Shown piece after piece: positions 1 to 10,898 of a stretch of 64,000 nt of DNA; the stretch's first letter is position 1, and the number at the start of each line of letters is the position of its first letter. This stretch comes from Pseudocercospora fijiensis CIRAD86. Lineage: Eukaryota; Ascomycota; Dothideomycetes; Mycosphaerellales; Mycosphaerellaceae. The notes below the pieces were generated by a model. It was not told where the DNA came from, did no database searches, and was given only the letters and a program-made list of their open reading frames with translations. A program made the translations under genes and the position numbers. Location: assembly GCF_000340215.1 (NCBI RefSeq), contig NW_006921534.1:4959041-5023040 (forward strand). The letters run 5' to 3'.

Positions 1-2
1 GA

Positions 3-545
3 CAAGCTGCCGCAGAAGAGAAAGGCACATGGAGCAAGAAGTCCGAACGCCAGGCACGAGAAGAGGAAGAAGACGAGCAAGACGACGCAGATGGAATCGA
101 AGACCAAAGAATGCCAAACAAAGGCTCCTTCCTACCTGGACTACCTGGACTACCAGGTCTTGGTGGCCTTCCTGGTTTGGGAGCTGGAATTCCACCACCA
201 AACCCAGCACCCGGCAACGACATGTTCAACGCTCCTCAACCAAATTTCAACGGCCTCCCACCACCTCCGCCTGGCATGGACATCGATGCTCTACAAAAAG
301 CCCTTAGGAACGGCCAAGCACCTCCGATGCCACCAGGTTTCACTCCACCAGGATTTCCGCCCCCGCCACAAGGTTATCCGCCAGGCTTCCCACCGCCTCC
401 AGGCTTGCCAGGGTTCAACGCTACACAACCTGCTGCTAGCAATGGCGGGGGAGGAGGCAGTGTCAGGAAACGAGCGCCTCTTCCGTCTCAGGCAGATAGT
501 TTGAGGGAAGAGATGAAGCAAGGACGGTATCTGAAGCCTCGTTAG
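3..545 (+). CDS. 3' end of a proline-rich protein (possible WBP11-like splicing factor), 5' truncated by the window
   Basis: The reading frame is open from base 3 to a TAG at 543-545, so this is the C-terminal ~180 residues of a gene starting outside the window. The visible part begins with a charged stretch (KKSERQAREEEEDEQDD), continues into a Pro/Gly/Phe-rich low-complexity region with GLPGLPG and PPGFPPPP repeats, and ends with a basic tail (SLREEMKQGRYLKPR). Charged-then-proline-rich architecture with a short basic end is seen in fungal WW-domain-binding protein 11 homologues involved in pre-mRNA splicing, but the diagnostic N-terminal domain is not in the window. The assignment is therefore only a suggestion; that this is coding is well supported by the continuous frame and biased composition. 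Confidence 0.6.
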   Translation, partial: QAAAEEKGTWSKKSERQAREEEEDEQDDADGIEDQRMPNKGSFLPGLPGLPGLGGLPGLGAGIPPPNPAPGNDMFNAPQPNFNGLPPPPPGMDIDALQKALRNGQAPPMPPGFTPPGFPPPPQGYPPGFPPPPGLPGFNATQPAASNGGGGGSVRKRAPLPSQADSLREEMKQGRYLKPR

Positions 546-1013
546 AAAGAACGTGCAATCTTGGTGAATGAAACTTTAGGAGTGGACTCCGCGGGATGTG
601 GATTTGACATGTGAAATATAGGTCAAGGACAGGTTATGAAAGGAGTGGAGTCCGTTTGACATGCATCTCGTGGCGTTGCTTTAGGATGTTGAGTCATGGA
701 TGCGAAGCCACTGTCATGCATACACGGCAGATGCATGCTTCTTTGGTCTCGTGTCGAAATACGAGGTTAGTGTATCATGGAGATAGTAAACAGTGTGGCA
801 CTTGAGGATGAAGCAAAGGGTCGGTTCCCAATGCTGCCTAGCTTTTACCTAAAGCTACTATGTATGGTACATTTGCTTTTCTGAGCCCCAATGCTGTGGC
901 AAAAATGCCCTTACCTAGTACCAAACGCCTCGCTAATCTTCAAACAATAATGCACTCAACAACACGTCCGACGGTGCATGACGGTTCGCTCGACGATTCC
1001 TGCGCTTTCCGCA
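546..1013. other. Intergenic, convergent 3' regions
   Basis: Lies between the 3' end of the proline-rich gene (+) and the 3' end of the TFIIE-alpha gene (-). Only short unconvincing ORFs are seen and no RNA gene or repeat was recognised. Confidence 0.6.
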
Positions 1014-2372
1014 TCACGCGCCAACGTCTTCGAATTCCATCTCATCGTCATCCGCATCTGACGCAGCGGGTGTGTCTTCTGCGGGTCTACCGTTCGAAAG
1101 AGATGAAGGCTCGAACTTGACTCTCTTTGTATCCCGCTCATCATCTGTAGCATTGCTACTGTCCGCGTTCATTGGCGTGTTCATGCCTGAGGTGGCAGCA
1201 GTGCCATTGGCAGCACCATTTGCTGGCGTATTGCCACCACCAGACACGTCGACATCTTCGAACTCGTCCTCGTCGTCATCCTCGTCCTCTTCATCTTCTT
1301 CTTTGTTCTGCTGTGCTTCCTCGGCCTGCTGCTTCTTAAGCTCTTCCCAGTACTGATCCATGATGTCCTTATCCGCACCGACGACCTTCTTCTCTTCAGT
1401 ATCCTCGTCTTTGAATACCGCTGAATTGGCATCGCGCTCTGCGCGCTGCTTCTCTTCCTTGGCGCCAACTGCAGTGGTAGACCCGTCGATAGTAGACTTC
1501 GAGATCCATTCCGGTAGCGCATTTTGCTTCGCCTCTTTCTCTTTCCGAGCACGAGCCTCTGCTGCGGCATTTTCCCGCTTGACATCCTCGTCATCCTGCA
1601 TCTGCACCGCGATCTTCTCCGGCTGGAGCGCAAGACCCTTGACACTCTGTAGATTTCTATTCGGTTGGTCGACGATCTCAGTCCTAGCACCAGGGTTTGC
1701 ATCGGATCGGTGGATAGGCTTCTGGTTGGCAAGGGCAGTTTCGAAGTCATTCTCAGGCACGTTGGCAGCATCGATCTTCTGCATGAGGCTAAGCAACTTC
1801 TCAAGCTCCACGTTCAGACGCTTCATGTTTTCGTTCTCATTCGCACGTTCTTCTGGCTCGACCGGTTGGAGTATGTGCTTACATCGTGGGCAAGGGAATT
1901 CACCTGTCATGAAATCTTGGAGGTCCATGACCTCGAGCTCGGTGTATGAGCCGCCGCAGTTGGGAGTCAGGCATTTCAAGTCCTTCTTCTCCGTCGTTGG
2001 CGCACCTTGGCTCTCAATGTGCTTGCTTAGCTTGTGCATGCGGTATTTGATGCAGTCTATGGCGCGATGGTAGTTGATGTAGTACCAGTCACGATTCGTG
2101 AGCCGCTCCTTCCCTTGCTGCGGCGCGCCTCCATAGAAGCTGCTGCTGCCATCTGTGCGACGCTCCGCTCGACTCTGCACACTGATGAGGCCGTCTTCTT
2201 TCAGGCGGCCACAAGTCTTACGCAGGGGCTTCACCTGGGTGCCCAGCACAAGCGCCAGGTCACTGTCCTGCAGCGTCGAGTGTCGCGTGAGCGCATCGAT
2301 GACGAGAATATGGTCGGTATGGTAGAAGCCGCGAGCGACGGTGCGGATGAGAGACTGGGCGAGGTCCGCCAT
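1014..2372 (-). CDS. TFA1: Transcription initiation factor IIE, alpha subunit
   Basis: Single-exon, 452 residues. TFIIE-alpha joins the RNA polymerase II pre-initiation complex and recruits and stimulates TFIIH. The N-terminal ~100 residues form the family's winged-helix region (DLAQSLIRTVARGFY, then HILVIDALTRH, with VKPLRKTCGRLKEDGLI in the recognition area). Around residues 133-166 a C4 zinc ribbon is visible (CLTPNCGG ... CPRCKH). The C-terminal half is highly acidic with long Glu/Asp runs, as in fungal and animal TFIIE-alpha. The ATG at 2372 is used because the conserved N-terminus begins directly there. The gene is divergent from PUS1, with about 316 bp between the two start codons, so promoter elements are probably shared. 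Length fits the fungal family. Confidence 0.93.
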   Translation of the reverse strand: MADLAQSLIRTVARGFYHTDHILVIDALTRHSTLQDSDLALVLGTQVKPLRKTCGRLKEDGLISVQSRAERRTDGSSSFYGGAPQQGKERLTNRDWYYINYHRAIDCIKYRMHKLSKHIESQGAPTTEKKDLKCLTPNCGGSYTELEVMDLQDFMTGEFPCPRCKHILQPVEPEERANENENMKRLNVELEKLLSLMQKIDAANVPENDFETALANQKPIHRSDANPGARTEIVDQPNRNLQSVKGLALQPEKIAVQMQDDEDVKRENAAAEARARKEKEAKQNALPEWISKSTIDGSTTAVGAKEEKQRAERDANSAVFKDEDTEEKKVVGADKDIMDQYWEELKKQQAEEAQQNKEEDEEDEDDDEDEFEDVDVSGGGNTPANGAANGTAATSGMNTPMNADSSNATDDERDTKRVKFEPSSLSNGRPAEDTPAASDADDDEMEFEDVGA

Positions 2373-2688
2373 GCTGTGTGGTCTATGTACTAATGTATGC
2401 GCGCGTCAACGTCGACGCCTTTTGTGGGAGATGTGCATTCGGGAAGCAGAACAAATACCGCAGAAGATGTGGTCGTGTTGGTGAAGCAGGTCTGTGACTG
2501 AGCATTGACAAGCGCTTTGTTCGCCCCACTATGTGATCTGCCATCTACCCGCTCCCGCTCCCGCCTCGCCGAGATCCGAATCCGAAGTGAGGCTCCGCAA
2601 GTGCAAAAATGGAGAGCTTCGAGCTTTAACAGCGGCACTCGACCAACTGACATTCTTTTGAGAATTGCGGCCTGCAGCCAATGCAACC

Positions 2689-4691
2689 ATGGAACACTCC
2701 GCAGCAATTCTGGAAGATGCGACCAAGAATATCGAGGCTGCTGCGAAGCCGGGAGCTTCATCTTCCAGCAAGCCAGACGGCAAGAGCAACGACCACTCCA
2801 GAGACGATCGCCGGTCGAAACATGATGACGGGAGCAGTCGCAAGCGGAAGGGCAACTGGCAGGACAAGAGCCTACAGCATGGATCACGAGGTGGAGGACG
2901 TAACGACAATAAGAGGCATAAGAAGGGCGATATGGGACGAGCAGAGTATTTGTCCGTATTACCTCCCAAAGTCATGGACGATGCGCATTGAGAACTGACT
3001 CTGACACAAGTGCGAGCAACCCAGACAAGCGCAAACGCAATGCAGAAGCGCAAGAGAAGCGATTGCGGGACGGCGCACAAGGTCAAGGCATAGAATTCTC
3101 CAAGGATGAGATCGATGCCGAAGAGCGACGACCAAAGCGAAAAGTCGCAGTACTCATTGGATACTCTGGCACTGGGTACAAAGGCATGCAGATATCTGGG
3201 ACTGAGAAGACTATCGAAGGTGACCTCTTTCATGCTTTCATCAAAGCCGGCGCGATCAGTAAAGCCAATGCCGAAGATCCCAAGAAGACTGGCTTGGTCA
3301 GATGCGCGAGGACAGACAAGGGCGTTCACGCGGCAGGTAACATGGTCAGTCTCAAGCTGATTGTGGAGGACGATGATATCGTACAGAAAATCAACGCCGA
3401 GCTCAGTGCACAAATCAGAGTTTGGGGCATTGAACGGACCATTGGCAGCTTCTCGTGCTACCAAGCATGCGATAGCAGGTGGTACGAATACCTGATCCCT
3501 TCGTATGCTTTCCTACCGCCGCATCCCAGTAGCTGGCTGGCAAAGCAATTGGAGCACGCTGCAGACGAAGCTGGAGACCGAGAGGGATATGAAAGCCGAC
3601 AAGCAGAGGTGAAGGGTTTCTGGGGGAATGTTGACGATAACGACATCAAAGCAATTCTGGAGACCATTGACGAGGATCTACGATTCGATGTGGTCAAAGC
3701 TCTACAAGGTGAAGAAGAAGCTAGCGCAAAAACCGCCAAAGACGAGGCAGACATCGAGGCGCCTGTGAAACAGGGCAAGTCGGTCAAAACGAAAGATGAG
3801 CCACAAGAATGTGAGGCTACCGAAGATGCGGCAATAATCATAAATGAGCCTGCGCCTGCTACAGGAGATGATTCTAGCCGCGCTATGGTGGACTCGGTGC
3901 TGCCCTTGAAGGAAACACCTGATGCCAAGCCATCCGCAGGCGAGATATCAACAGGGCAGTCTGATGCTCCAGAGACTGATCGCATACTTCGCTTACGTGC
4001 CGCTACGAAGCTCTTGCGCAACGCTTACGTAGCAGCAAAGCGACGATACAGAATTCCAACTCAGCGTGTTGAGCGGATCCAAAACGCCCTCAACAAATAT
4101 TTGGGAACTAAGAACTATCACAACTACACCATCCAGAAGACCTTCAAGGATCCAAGCGTCAAGAGACATATCAAGTCTTTCCTTGCTAACCCTAAGCCAA
4201 TTCTTATTGGGGATGGACCAGAAGAAGAGAAGACAGAATGGCTTAGCTTGAAGGTCCACGGGCAAAGCTTTATGATGCACCAGATTCGCAAGATGGTCGG
4301 CATGGTGACATTGCTCGTTCGCTCTGGCGGTAATCTCGAAACCATGGAGAGTTCATTCACTGCTGCGAGGTACAGCATACCCAAGGTACCAGGGTTGGGA
4401 TTGCTTCTCGAGCGCCCAGTATTTGACTCATACAACAACTTCCAAGCAGAGAAGCACGATCGTCCTAAACTTGACTTCAGCAAATATGAGACTGAGCTGG
4501 AAGCTTTCAAGGAGCGAGAGATCTATCAGCGCATTTTCCGAGAAGAGGAAGAGAATAATGAGTTCTCCAAGTTCTTTAACCATGTCGACAATTTCAAGGA
4601 GCCTTACTTCTTGTATGTAAGCAGCAAGGGTCTCGATGCCACGAAAGATATCGTGAGGAAAGGCGGTCCGCCAAAAGAGGCCAATAATTAG
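2689..4691 (+). CDS. PUS1: tRNA pseudouridine synthase 1 (TruA family)
   Basis: Nuclear/mitochondrial enzyme that isomerises uridine to pseudouridine in tRNA and some other RNAs. Exon 1 is 2689-2951 and exon 2 is 3011-4691, giving 647 residues. The 59-nt intron has an atypical GTCCGT donor, two CTGAC branch candidates and an ACAAG acceptor. It is supported because the long downstream frame has no ATG at its start and only this join preserves phase. The N-terminus is basic and disordered (KRKGNWQDK, NDNKRHKKGD), as expected for an RNA enzyme entering the nucleus. The catalytic block ARTDKGVHA, with its invariant Asp, is present, followed by VSLKL and, near the end, FMMHQIRKMVG. A charged insertion of about 120 residues lies mid-protein (roughly 3690-3990), longer than in yeast Pus1. 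Donor uncertainty affects only the exon junction. Confidence 0.88.
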
Positions 4692-5680
4692 ACCCTAGTG
4701 CTGGACTCCAGAGATGCAGCTGAACCTGGTGTCGGCAGGTCACCCTCAGGCAGTCACCAAGTCGTGCCTGTAGATTCGGCAAACACGGCAAACACATGTG
4801 CAATGCAGGAAATGCATTTATGCCATGAATATGAAACTATTTCTCTTTATCGGCTATTCAAAAGTATATTCGCCATGACTACGTGCTGCAATTCTGAAAT
4901 ATGGCCACTGATGATCCAATTCGCGATTACACTTCGACCTTGCTTGACTACACCACGCTCATGTCTACCATGCAACCTGAGCCGACTCAATGGAGACCAA
5001 ATGGACTTGTGCCGAACAAGACGGGAACCGACACATTGCGATGGAAGAAGCTCTGGGAGATGGAGCTGGTCTGACATCCGAGAGTGACACGATGGCCGCG
5101 AGACGATCGAACAACGAGTCGCTGGACCTGACCACCTCCCAGCGAGAGCACCACGAGCACCACAATGCTTGGTATGACGACTTTGCCATCGAAGGCATCT
5201 CCCAGGGAGGCTTCCAACCGGCAATGCCTGGATGGGTCAGCTGTACAGTACCTCGACGTCGTACTCCGTGTAGAGTGCAACACTACTTCTTCCAGTACCG
5301 CAGCCAAGACTTCACAACATCGAATCAGATCCGGCTTGTTACTAAGTCTACCATCTTCAGGGAAGGTCAGGCATGCTGAAGTACATGATCGACCAATTTG
5401 TGCATCGAAAGAAGCTAGAGGTAGTCGCCAAACACAGCACCTCCGCAATGTGCGCCCGCACATCCACAAGCTACTTTTTAACCTTACTCAAGCCTCTGTA
5501 GATCATTAGGGTCCAATGTGACTATCCCGATTTGCCGTTCCCCATATGGCCTGTACCGATCCAGGACAATGAGCCGGCAGATGTCCATATATCATTCTCG
5601 AAAGGTAGGTGGAACTTCGCGCAGGAGCCTGTCAGGCAAATTCGATCAGCCTTGTGTAATCTCCTTAGAATCACATCAAG
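4692..5680. other. Gene-poor interval upstream of the peroxygenase gene
   Basis: About 1 kb holding several overlapping ORFs of 75-160 codons on both strands. None has a recognisable domain, and the frames compete with each other over 4987-5470, which argues against any one being real. A short unrecognised gene cannot be excluded. The 3' part should contain the promoter of the secreted peroxidase that starts at 5681. Confidence 0.5.
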
Positions 5681-7133
5681 ATGCGCAACACTTTACAATA
5701 TCTCGCCGCGGCTCTGCCGTTGGCTACGGCATTTCCAACATTGATGGAAGGAAAGCTCGCAAAGAGAGTGACATATCCAACAGTCCCGCCGCCCAAGTTC
5801 ACAACTGACCGAGATAACTGTGGCTCTCACGGAAAATGCACCGTCTTCGATGCTGAGGATCAGCTTGTCAATGTTCAACCTGGTAGCGGACATGAATGGA
5901 TGGCACCTGGACCAAGCGACCAACGCGGACAATGCCCAGGCCTAAATGCAGCGGCAAATCACGGCTTCCTGCCTCGCACTGGCGTCACAACTATTCAGCA
6001 AAGTAGGTCTTGACCATTGAACCTCCTATCTATCGAAAAACAGCGAGCAGAGCTGACGTGTCTGGTAGCGATTGACGGCCTTGGAGCTGCTTACAGCATG
6101 TCGCCAGAGCTCGCATTGGCACTGGCAGTCATCTCTGTTGCTATCTCCGGCGATCCAATCGCAGGCACCTGGTCTATCGGCGGTGCATATGGCGGTACTT
6201 TAGGCCTTCTGGGTAAGCCAAGTGGTATTCTTGGCACACACAACCGCTACGAGGGAGACGCATCGATCGTCAGAGTATGTCGAGTCGCAAATCATATGAT
6301 GACGATCATCCAGCTGACTTTGACCGATAGGGCGATGCCTATATGCACGATGGGTTTGTTGGCTTCTTTGAAGACCACCGCTGGAACCGACTCTACGACG
6401 CCATCGGATCAGACGGTCTGACCCATGACAAAGCCGCGGCTCAAGCATACTACACCGCGCAATACTCGATCGAGAACAACCCGTAAGTACAACATCTACA
6501 CCTGAATCATGGAGCATGATACTCACACCTCTTAGATACTACTTCTCTGGTCCCTTCTCCGGCCTCGTGGCACCCGATGCCCACAACTTCGTCGTCCACC
6601 TAATGTCCAACCGCTCCGAAGAGAATAAAGGCGGTGACCTCAAAGCCAACGTTCTAAAATCCTTCTTCTCCGTCACCGGCGAACCCGGAAGTTTCGTGCA
6701 CACTCCAGGCCACGAACGGATCCCCTTGAACTGGTACAAACGCCCCACCTCTCAACCCATGAACACCGTCGACACAAACGCCGACACCGTCATCAACAAC
6801 GGAATGTATCCGGGTATCATTCGTTTCGGAGGCAACACCGGGCAAACGAACTCTTTCGTCGGTATCGATACCGGAAATTTGACGGGAGGTGTATTCACTG
6901 GAAGCTCTCTTCTCGAAGGCAACAACCTTTCCTGCTTCCTGTTGCAAGCGACTCAAGCTGGACTATCGGATGCTGCATTCCCACTATTGGAGCCTGTCGG
7001 ACAGATCTTGGATTTCATGAGCAAGAATTTGGGACCGCAGCTCCAAGGACTCAATTGTCCGCAATTGCATAGCTTTAATAATGAGCTTTTTAAGGCTTAT
7101 CCTGGAGCGACGTTTAAGGCTCAGGGACAGTAA
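5681..7133 (+). CDS. Secreted heme-thiolate peroxidase / unspecific peroxygenase-like (Peroxidase_2 family)
   Basis: Four exons: 5681-6002, 6069-6274, 6331-6482 and 6536-7133 (introns of 66, 56 and 53 nt, all GT...AG and phase-consistent), giving 425 residues. A signal peptide is visible (MRNTLQYLAAALPLATAF). The chloroperoxidase/peroxygenase block RGQCPGLNAAANHGFLPR carries the Cys that ligates heme as a thiolate. Downstream, YEGDASIVRGD provides the EGD-and-Arg signature of the long peroxygenases rather than the EHD of classical chloroperoxidase. Such enzymes use hydrogen peroxide to oxygenate or halogenate organic substrates outside the cell. The position before Cys is Gln where the family usually has Pro. 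N-glycosylation sequons occur (for example NRS and NLT). Which substrate is used cannot be read from sequence; a role in a biosynthetic pathway, as for some fungal homologues, is an alternative. Confidence 0.9.
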
Positions 7134-7341
7134 TTGGGAGGACAATGGACTGGGCGATTGAGATGTGAGATCTATCGTTGATGTGTTGTCGTTGATAGCC
7201 ATCCAAAATTGATGAAGAATTGTAATGTACTCAGATCGTTTCCAAGTTCTCAGCGGGTTGTACGAAACTTGCGCATACGCAAGAGAGACTCTCTCTCTCT
7301 CTTTGTCGAGGAACAGTCCATAACCTTCCTTGCCGACAACA

Positions 7342-8811
7342 TCAAGCAAACCCACTCACCACTCTCTGCCTAGCGTCCGATCTCCCTCTCCTTCCCCGCT
7401 CCATCTCAGCCCAGTCTTGACTCTCCACGTCCTCCAACTCCAACGCAGCCTCCATCCTCTCCCTCGTCACAACATAACACTCCGGCAACCCCGTCTCCTT
7501 CCTCGCAATTTCAACTTGCTCATCCTCTCCAACAACCCCGTCAAGATCCTTCCCAACCATGACCGCAATAGCCTTCCCGCTCAACCAAGTATTAGGCATA
7601 CCATGTCCCGTAAACCCCGCGGCGATATAAACGTTGTTCAAATCCGGAACTTTTCCAACCCAAGGATATGAATCTCTGGAGAAACCCATAATTCCAGTCC
7701 ACATATGCGTAGCTTCAAGCGCTCCGCCTTCTGGAAGGTTTAGAGCTTCGACAAGACGGGTTCGTAAGTATTTTCCGGTCTCTTCGTCGATGAAGGAGTC
7801 GTCTGTGACGCCGATGGATTTTCCGTGTTGGCGCCCGCCTCCGAACATTAGGTGGCCTCCTTTTTCGTTGGGGCGTTGTATTAAGTAGTCGTCTAAGCCT
7901 TCGCCGAGGAAGGCGAGAGAGGCTTTTAGACGGCTTTCGCCTGAGACGGAGGGGAAGGGAATTAGAGAGGACATCTGGCCCCGGCAGGGGACAATTAGGT
8001 CGGAGAAGGTGGGAAGGAGGTGCGAGGTGTAGGCGTTTGTTGCGAGGATCACGCGGGAGGCTTTGATGGTACCGCGCTTGGTGTGGACTGTGATGTGAGA
8101 GGAGTAATCTTCGAGCTTGGTTACTGGGGTTAGGGTTTGGAGGTTGAAGCTTCCAGATAGTTTGTTGCTTGTGAGGAGGCTCTCGAGAATGTGGGAGACG
8201 AATTTGTAGGGCCACATTCTTGCAGCTACGTCTGTGACGATTGCTCCGAGTGCTGTTGGGATTCGTAGAGCGTTGAGTTCGTCTCGATCGGTCACGAGCT
8301 TCATCATTGCGGAGAGGTCAGGCGCCGTGTCTTTCATTGCTAACAGCGCGAGTTCGGCGTCGTTGAGATGACTGCGAGAATAGATCGCCCGAACGCCAGG
8401 CTGGGCGACAAATTCACAGTCGATATGTTCTGCCTTGATCAAAGTCTGGAGAGCGTAGAATGTCTGAAGCTCGAAGCGGCCAATGGTCGGATCATGGGGG
8501 TGTTCGAAGAAGATGGGCTGACAGTGACCTCCATTGCGCCCCGTCGCGCCCCAGCACGCTTCCCGGGCCTCGAGAAGCACAACTTTGGGCTTGCTTTTAT
8601 TCTCTGCTGTGAGCAAGTGATGGGCAATCGATGCTCCAGTGATGCCGCTGCCAATGATCACGACATCCGCCGTCTCAGGGAGATTGCGAGTCGAACGATG
8701 GCCAAGGAGGAGCGCAGAGGGCTCTGTGTGCCAGAATGACTTGGTCGAATCTTTCGTTGGCAGATCGCATGGCTCACGTTGCTTTGGAAGCTTTGGCTCT
8801 TCTCGAGACAT
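7342..8811 (-). CDS. FAD-dependent amine/amino-acid oxidoreductase (DAO family)
   Basis: Single exon, 489 residues. The dinucleotide-binding motif VVIIGSGITGASIAHHLL lies near residue 50, followed by VVLLEAREACWGATGRNGGHC, the flavin-binding signature of the DAO fold. Later blocks include VILATNAYTSHLLP and, near the C-terminus, WTGIMGFSRDSYPWVGKVP and YIAAGFTGHGMPNTWLSGKAIA, typical of fungal members related to gamma-glutamylputrescine or sarcosine oxidases. The likely reaction is oxidation of an amine or amino acid with release of hydrogen peroxide; the substrate cannot be assigned. No signal peptide or peroxisomal C-terminal tripeptide is seen (the protein ends SGFA). It is divergent from the CCDC47 gene with 567 bp between starts; that interval carries a GA-rich repeat. 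Confidence 0.88.
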   Translation of the reverse strand: MSREEPKLPKQREPCDLPTKDSTKSFWHTEPSALLLGHRSTRNLPETADVVIIGSGITGASIAHHLLTAENKSKPKVVLLEAREACWGATGRNGGHCQPIFFEHPHDPTIGRFELQTFYALQTLIKAEHIDCEFVAQPGVRAIYSRSHLNDAELALLAMKDTAPDLSAMMKLVTDRDELNALRIPTALGAIVTDVAARMWPYKFVSHILESLLTSNKLSGSFNLQTLTPVTKLEDYSSHITVHTKRGTIKASRVILATNAYTSHLLPTFSDLIVPCRGQMSSLIPFPSVSGESRLKASLAFLGEGLDDYLIQRPNEKGGHLMFGGGRQHGKSIGVTDDSFIDEETGKYLRTRLVEALNLPEGGALEATHMWTGIMGFSRDSYPWVGKVPDLNNVYIAAGFTGHGMPNTWLSGKAIAVMVGKDLDGVVGEDEQVEIARKETGLPECYVVTRERMEAALELEDVESQDWAEMERGRRGRSDARQRVVSGFA

Positions 8812-9378
8812 ATCGAGCAGCGGCTGATTCGGCTTCAGTGCTGTCAGGACTGTGTGCAGGCCGCAAAGAAGAGTCGATCGAGGGCAAGTTGTTGTCTGAT
8901 GGTACAGAGGGAGAGGGAGAGGGAGAGGGAGAGAGAAAGAGAAAGATGGGTTGTGATTGAGGAACGCTAGGGTGATAGCGACTTTCCTGATGCGGTATGG
9001 ATGGAGTCGGGTGAATGACTGTTGCCTGCTGAGCTGGATCTAATACCTTGAATAGGGCGTGTGTGAGGCGTTGATGGACAGCCGCTATGACCGCGATGGC
9101 GATGGCGACGGCGACTCTGTTCTCTTCGGAGTAGTAGATTGATGCTGTCGTCAGAAGGTGAAGTCGATGTCACCCCGCCACTGTGAGGCTGAGGCTGAGG
9201 CCTGAGGCCTGAGGCTCTTGCGGTGGGGGTGGGGCTCTCCCGAAATTGCACTGTATTATTGCTCTCCATTGTGAAGCTCTAGCCTCTCGGCGATTCTTCA
9301 GCTCCAACGCCGACGCCGACGCGATTCCCTGCATCTGAATCGTTGTTTCATCAAACATCCCACATCTGAGGCGGAGCG
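8812..9378. promoter_or_regulatory. Divergent intergenic region between the DAO-family gene and the CCDC47 gene
   Basis: 567 bp separating two outward-facing start codons. It must contain both promoters. It holds a purine repeat (GAGAGG units, about 8906-8942) and a GAGGCCTGAGGC-type direct repeat near 9190-9215. No specific binding site was recognised. Confidence 0.5.
8906..8942. repeat. GA-rich microsatellite (GAGGGA units)
   Basis: Tandem, slightly imperfect GAGGGA/GAGAGG units upstream of the DAO-family start. Purine-pyrimidine tracts like this are common in fungal promoters; function here is unknown. Confidence 0.8.
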
Positions 9379-10898
9379 ATGGCTGGGCTTTTGAGCAACA
9401 TTCAGAACGTCCTCGGCGGCGGCGCGAAATCGACGCCATCCTCAATACCCTCAGCCTCAGATGCCGACGATTTCGCGGACTTTGCAACTGCTGCGTCACC
9501 AGTAGCACCCAGCCATACTGCATCGTGAGTACATTCCGTCCTGGGCTGCCTCACAGACACCATCTGGACCCCGGGCATGCGCTGCGCATTGGAGTCGTAG
9601 TTGCTAACACCCTCTTCTGCTGCCAGATCCGCATTTCCAGCCGACGCCGCTGCTCCAACGAATACCAAAAATGCCTTCGGCGCCTTCTCTTCACCTGCAA
9701 TGGCCGGCCGGCCGTATACAGCCTGGTACCGAATATGGGAACGCGTGACAATAACGGACTTCTACCAGGAACTGGTCATAATACCCATCATCATCCTGGT
9801 AATCCTCGTCAATTTATGGGGAGCCTCTGCCAACCGCAAGCGTGCCAAATCGTGGGAAGAGAAGCATTTTCCTCAGCTGGATACTGAATTCGCCAAGATT
9901 GGCTTTGGCAAGGACGGCTTCGGGAAAGACATTTTGTGGAAGGAGAAGAGCAAGAACGAATTCACATCATATGCCACTGGCAGACAGAATGTGGCCTTCC
10001 TGCACCTTAAGCTCACGGTGCTTAAGCGCTACAACCCAATCATGTGGTTTGGAGAGTCGATTGCATCCTTCCTCTTCGACAGTGTCGCCGCGCCATCGGA
10101 ACGAGTCGAGGCAACAGCGTATGTGTTCGATGGCAAGGAGAAGCAGTTTGTCCCGGCGCAAGCTCAAGGTCAGAATTCTGCGCCTAACCAGGACAGCACA
10201 TTCGATGGCTTTATTTGGGCCATCGTACACAAGGACCGCATGAAGCAGCTGCGAGACGACCGATACGATCTGAGCTTGACTTCGACCAAGGATCATCCAA
10301 AGCTGCCTCAGTGGGCAACCATCATGTCCGAGAGCGCTGAAGTGACTGAGGCTATGCTCACACCAGAGCTCATCCAGGTCGTCACTGATGCAGGCGAGGA
10401 TCTCGAAGCTCTGATTGTTTCTGATCAGCCAATTGATGCGCCTCAGAAGCTAGATGAGATCATTCCGAAGAAGCGCGTGCAGCTTTCAATGGCTTTATCA
10501 ACTTCCGATGCCAGCCTTGCCTTGTTCAGCTACTTCCTACGAATCCCAGATTTCTTGGTCACCTACGCCCACTTCCGACCTGAAGCTATGCGCAAGGTCC
10601 GCGCCACTCGCGAGGCAGAGATGCGCAAGATTCGCAAGATTGACGAGGATGAGAAAGCGGAAGAACGAAGAAATGCTAGCGACAAGCTTAAGAAGGAGGA
10701 GCGCGATCGCAAGCTCAGTAAGTGCAAATTTCTCCTATCCTCACAGCAGCTCCGTATACAGTAGCGCTATCTGAATTCATATGCTGACTTACTACGTTGC
10801 TAGGCAAGATGAGCGCCGAAAATCAAAAGAAGTTCCTCGAAAAGGAAAAGGAGAAGTCTCAACGGAAAAGCATGAAGCGGCAGACCGTCAAGGGTTAG
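9379..10898 (+). CDS. CCDC47 homologue (DUF1682), ER membrane PAT-complex subunit
   Basis: Three exons: 9379-9524, 9627-10717 and 10804-10898 (introns of 102 and 86 nt, phases consistent), giving 443 residues. In animals CCDC47 is an ER membrane protein that works with the translocon in multipass-membrane-protein insertion and in calcium handling; the fungal role is inferred from the family. The N-terminal ~60 residues are disordered and Ser/Ala rich. One membrane segment (ELVIIPIIILVILVNLWG) lies near residue 95. A cytosolic DUF1682 region follows (KRYNPIMWFGES, then FLRIPDFLVTYAHFRPEA), and the tail is a strongly charged Lys/Glu/Arg helix. The last exon adds the conserved basic end (QKKFLEKEKEKSQRKSMKRQ). 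Without the splices neither the start nor the end of the protein would be found. Confidence 0.9.

Noticed and set aside
4987..5509. Competing ORFs of 114-160 codons on both strands
   Set aside because: They overlap in different frames, have no recognisable motifs or splice-supported extension, and look like chance frames in GC-balanced DNA.
5681..8811. Secondary-metabolite cluster formed by the peroxygenase and FAD oxidoreductase genes
   Set aside because: The neighbours are housekeeping genes (PUS1, TFIIE, CCDC47) and no backbone synthase or pathway regulator is present.
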